Shown piece after piece: positions 5,638-6,844 of a stretch of 6,844 nucleotides of DNA. The notes beneath the pieces were generated by a model. It worked only from the letters and a program-made list of their open reading frames with translations. It searched no databases and had not been told where the DNA came from. Origin of the DNA: JAGLSB01 sp023135955 (GTDB taxonomy: Bacteria > Bacteroidota > Bacteroidia > Bacteroidales > GCA-2748055); NCBI GenBank assembly GCA_030673645.1, contig DAOVIO010000197.1, positions 1-6,844 of the forward strand, read 5' to 3'. How positions within the stretch are numbered: position 1 is the first letter of the stretch; each line of letters starts with the position of its first letter. Made by a program: the position numbers and the translations under genes.

Positions 5638-6591
5638 ATGAGGAGCGAATTTAAAAATAGAGATTTATTTACGAAGTTTTTATTCAGCCTGATGATTGTA
5701 ATAGGTAGTTGGCTGTTCTTTCAAATTTTTAGTGTACTAACAGGTGGACTAATATTTGATTTGAAAATGGAAGATCTTAAGAGCATATTGACCAATCTTC
5801 ATGATCCGGTTTATGTTGGTTACCTCAAATATGTTCAAACGATAAGTTCAATTGGATTGTTTGTCGTTTCATCTATTATTATAGCCACCTTATTATCTGA
5901 AAAACCTTTTGTTTTTCTAAAATTGAACATCTTACCACAAGGTATTATGACTTTTCTTGTTATAATGCTAATGTTTTTTTCACTACCTCTAAATAACTTC
6001 CTTGGCTATCTAAACGCTCAATTACAACTCCCCGAATTCCTTAGCTGGCTACAAAACTATTTTGAAAATAAAGAAGCAGATGGAATAAAAATCATGAATA
6101 GCTTTCTGGCTATAAATTCTTTTAGGGGATTATTGATAAACATTTTCGTAATAGCTGTCATACCTGCTTTGGGCGAAGAATTGTTTTTCAGGGGAATATT
6201 GCAGGATATTTTAGCCCGGTGGACAAAAAGTAATCATTGGGGGGTAATTATTACTGGACTGGCTTTTGCTTTGCTCCACTTCCAGTTTTTATCTCTTCTG
6301 CCTAGAATAGTACAGGGAATTTTGCTGGGATATTTATTTTTATGGACAAAGTCTCTATGGTATCCGATTATTGCACACTTTATTAATAATGCAGTGGCAG
6401 TTGTTTTTTACCATTATTATTTTCAGGAAAAAGTAAATGATAGTATGGAAACTATGGGTACTCCCGATGGTTTCGCATGGGCAGCACTTTATAGCCTTGT
6501 AGCTGTTGGATTGATATTCTATCTTATTAGAAAAATATCATCAGAAGGCGATGCCTTATTGAAGTGTAACACTAATAGGGATCTTGATTAG
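5638..6591 (+). CDS. CPBP family intramembrane metalloprotease
   Basis: This integral membrane protein belongs to the CPBP (CAAX protease and bacteriocin-processing, or Abi) family. The 317 residues contain about eight hydrophobic segments, near 11-38, 67-86, 100-120, 162-178, 201-218, 222-238, 241-262 and 278-297. The metal-binding motifs sit in the expected places: EELFFR at 180-185 (Glu180, Glu181, Arg185), FALLH at 210-214 (His214), and HFINN at 247-251 (His247 and Asn251). All catalytic positions are therefore intact. Bacterial members have varied roles, including peptide processing and protein maturation, and the substrate here is unknown. The frame extends upstream to a TTG at 5587, but ATG 5638 gives the natural N-terminus and leaves room for divergent promoters. 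It is transcribed away from dus, an arrangement remembered from other Bacteroidota. Confidence 0.9.
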   Translation: MRSEFKNRDLFTKFLFSLMIVIGSWLFFQIFSVLTGGLIFDLKMEDLKSILTNLHDPVYVGYLKYVQTISSIGLFVVSSIIIATLLSEKPFVFLKLNILPQGIMTFLVIMLMFFSLPLNNFLGYLNAQLQLPEFLSWLQNYFENKEADGIKIMNSFLAINSFRGLLINIFVIAVIPALGEELFFRGILQDILARWTKSNHWGVIITGLAFALLHFQFLSLLPRIVQGILLGYLFLWTKSLWYPIIAHFINNAVAVVFYHYYFQEKVNDSMETMGTPDGFAWAALYSLVAVGLIFYLIRKISSEGDALLKCNTNRDLD

Positions 6592-6603
6592 TAAGTTTCA
6601 TGG

Positions 6604-6675
6604 TGCAGGGAGCTGTAATCAGGTAATATTAACTTCGTTGAGCTCTTCCGGCCACGCCGGAATCGGTACCCTGCA
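6604..6675. repeat. Nested inverted-repeat (structured) intergenic element
   Basis: An outer pair, TGCAGGG (6604-6610) and CCCTGCA (6669-6675), closes a 72-nt segment. Inside, TTCCGGC (6646-6652) and GCCGGAA (6656-6662) form a perfect 7-bp hairpin with a CAC loop. AGCT (6611-6614) can pair with AGCT (6641-6644) to make a second, weaker arm. The result is a possible three-way junction. It begins 12 nt after the CPBP stop, but no T-tract follows, so it is not a classic intrinsic terminator. It could be a mobile miniature element or an mRNA 3' structure. Confidence 0.45.
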
Positions 6676-6776
6676 GCTTGCCGCGATAGAATATAATTTA
6701 CAATTTATACTTATGTAGCTCTGATGCGATGTTGTTAATTACGATATAATAAATTGAGGGAGATTCTTCCCGGTAA

Positions 6777-6819
6777 CCAGCAACCCTTCGACAGGCTCAG
6801 GGCGGCGCCAGCAACCAGT
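6777..6819. repeat. GC-rich intergenic repeat, copy B (short form)
   Basis: Two CCAGCAAC units (6777-6784 and 6808-6815), 31 nt apart, surround CCTTCGACAGGCTCAGGG and a CGGCG run. The last 28 nt (6792-6819) match copy A (878-905) exactly. Copy B looks like the basic unit, while copy A carries an internal expansion. It ends 8 nt before an ATG at 6828 that may open the next gene. Confidence 0.75.
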
Positions 6820-6844
6820 TTACCCAAATGAAGTTTGAAAAGCA

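Larger units (their letters stand above)
6592..6844. other. Downstream intergenic region with structured and repeated elements
   Basis: No complete gene is found in the last 253 nt. It contains a nested inverted-repeat element (6604-6675), an AT-rich middle with a TATAAT string (6745-6750) and a GAGGGAGA run, and copy B of the 28-nt repeat (6777-6819). An ATG at 6828 opens a frame reading MKFEK before the window ends. This could be the start of the next gene, but 17 nt are too few to tell. Confidence 0.6.

Noticed and set aside
6828..6844. Start of a further gene (MKFEK...)
   Set aside because: Only 17 nt are visible, so it is not listed as a coding feature.

Overview
This AT-rich window looks like chromosomal DNA from a member of the Bacteroidota. 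The main reasons are the short TruB without an obvious extra C-terminal domain, the Bacteroidota-style QueA, GH3, deoxynucleoside kinase and DusB-like sequences, the uppP-truB-queA order, and start sites that mostly lack Shine-Dalgarno motifs. The placement rests on remembered family resemblance, since no search could be run. Order or genus cannot be named with confidence.

Layout: positions 1-123 hold the C-terminal end of an undecaprenyl-diphosphatase (uppP). An 11-nt gap follows, then truB (135-830). A 231-nt spacer carries a GC-rich repeat and a possible terminator. Next is queA (1062-2111), followed after only 4 nt by a GH3-type acyl-acid amido synthetase-like gene (2116-3630). A 313-nt spacer (3631-3943) holds a three-hairpin GC-rich element, an inverted repeat and a possible promoter. 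It leads into a deoxynucleoside kinase (3944-4585). A dihydrouridine synthase (4591-5583, minus strand) converges on the kinase with a 5-nt gap. It diverges across a 54-nt gap from a CPBP-family intramembrane metalloprotease (5638-6591). The last 253 nt contain two more GC-rich structured or repeated elements and no gene that can be supported.

How the genes work together: three of the genes modify tRNA (pseudouridine 55, queuosine, dihydrouridine). The others serve cell-wall lipid-carrier recycling, deoxynucleotide salvage and probably membrane-protein or peptide processing. The GH3 enzyme is an acyl-adenylate-forming ligase whose bacterial substrate is unknown. All of these are ordinary housekeeping or accessory-metabolism genes, and no defence, mobile or secondary-metabolite system is visible.

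The less ordinary signals are in the DNA and RNA structure. Three perfect inverted repeats are packed side by side just inside the GH3 coding start. A 9-bp-arm dyad sits at the exact centre of the dus/CPBP divergent gap. A 28-nt exact direct repeat links two distant spacers. Every spacer longer than 200 nt carries a GC-rich structured element, while the short gaps carry none.
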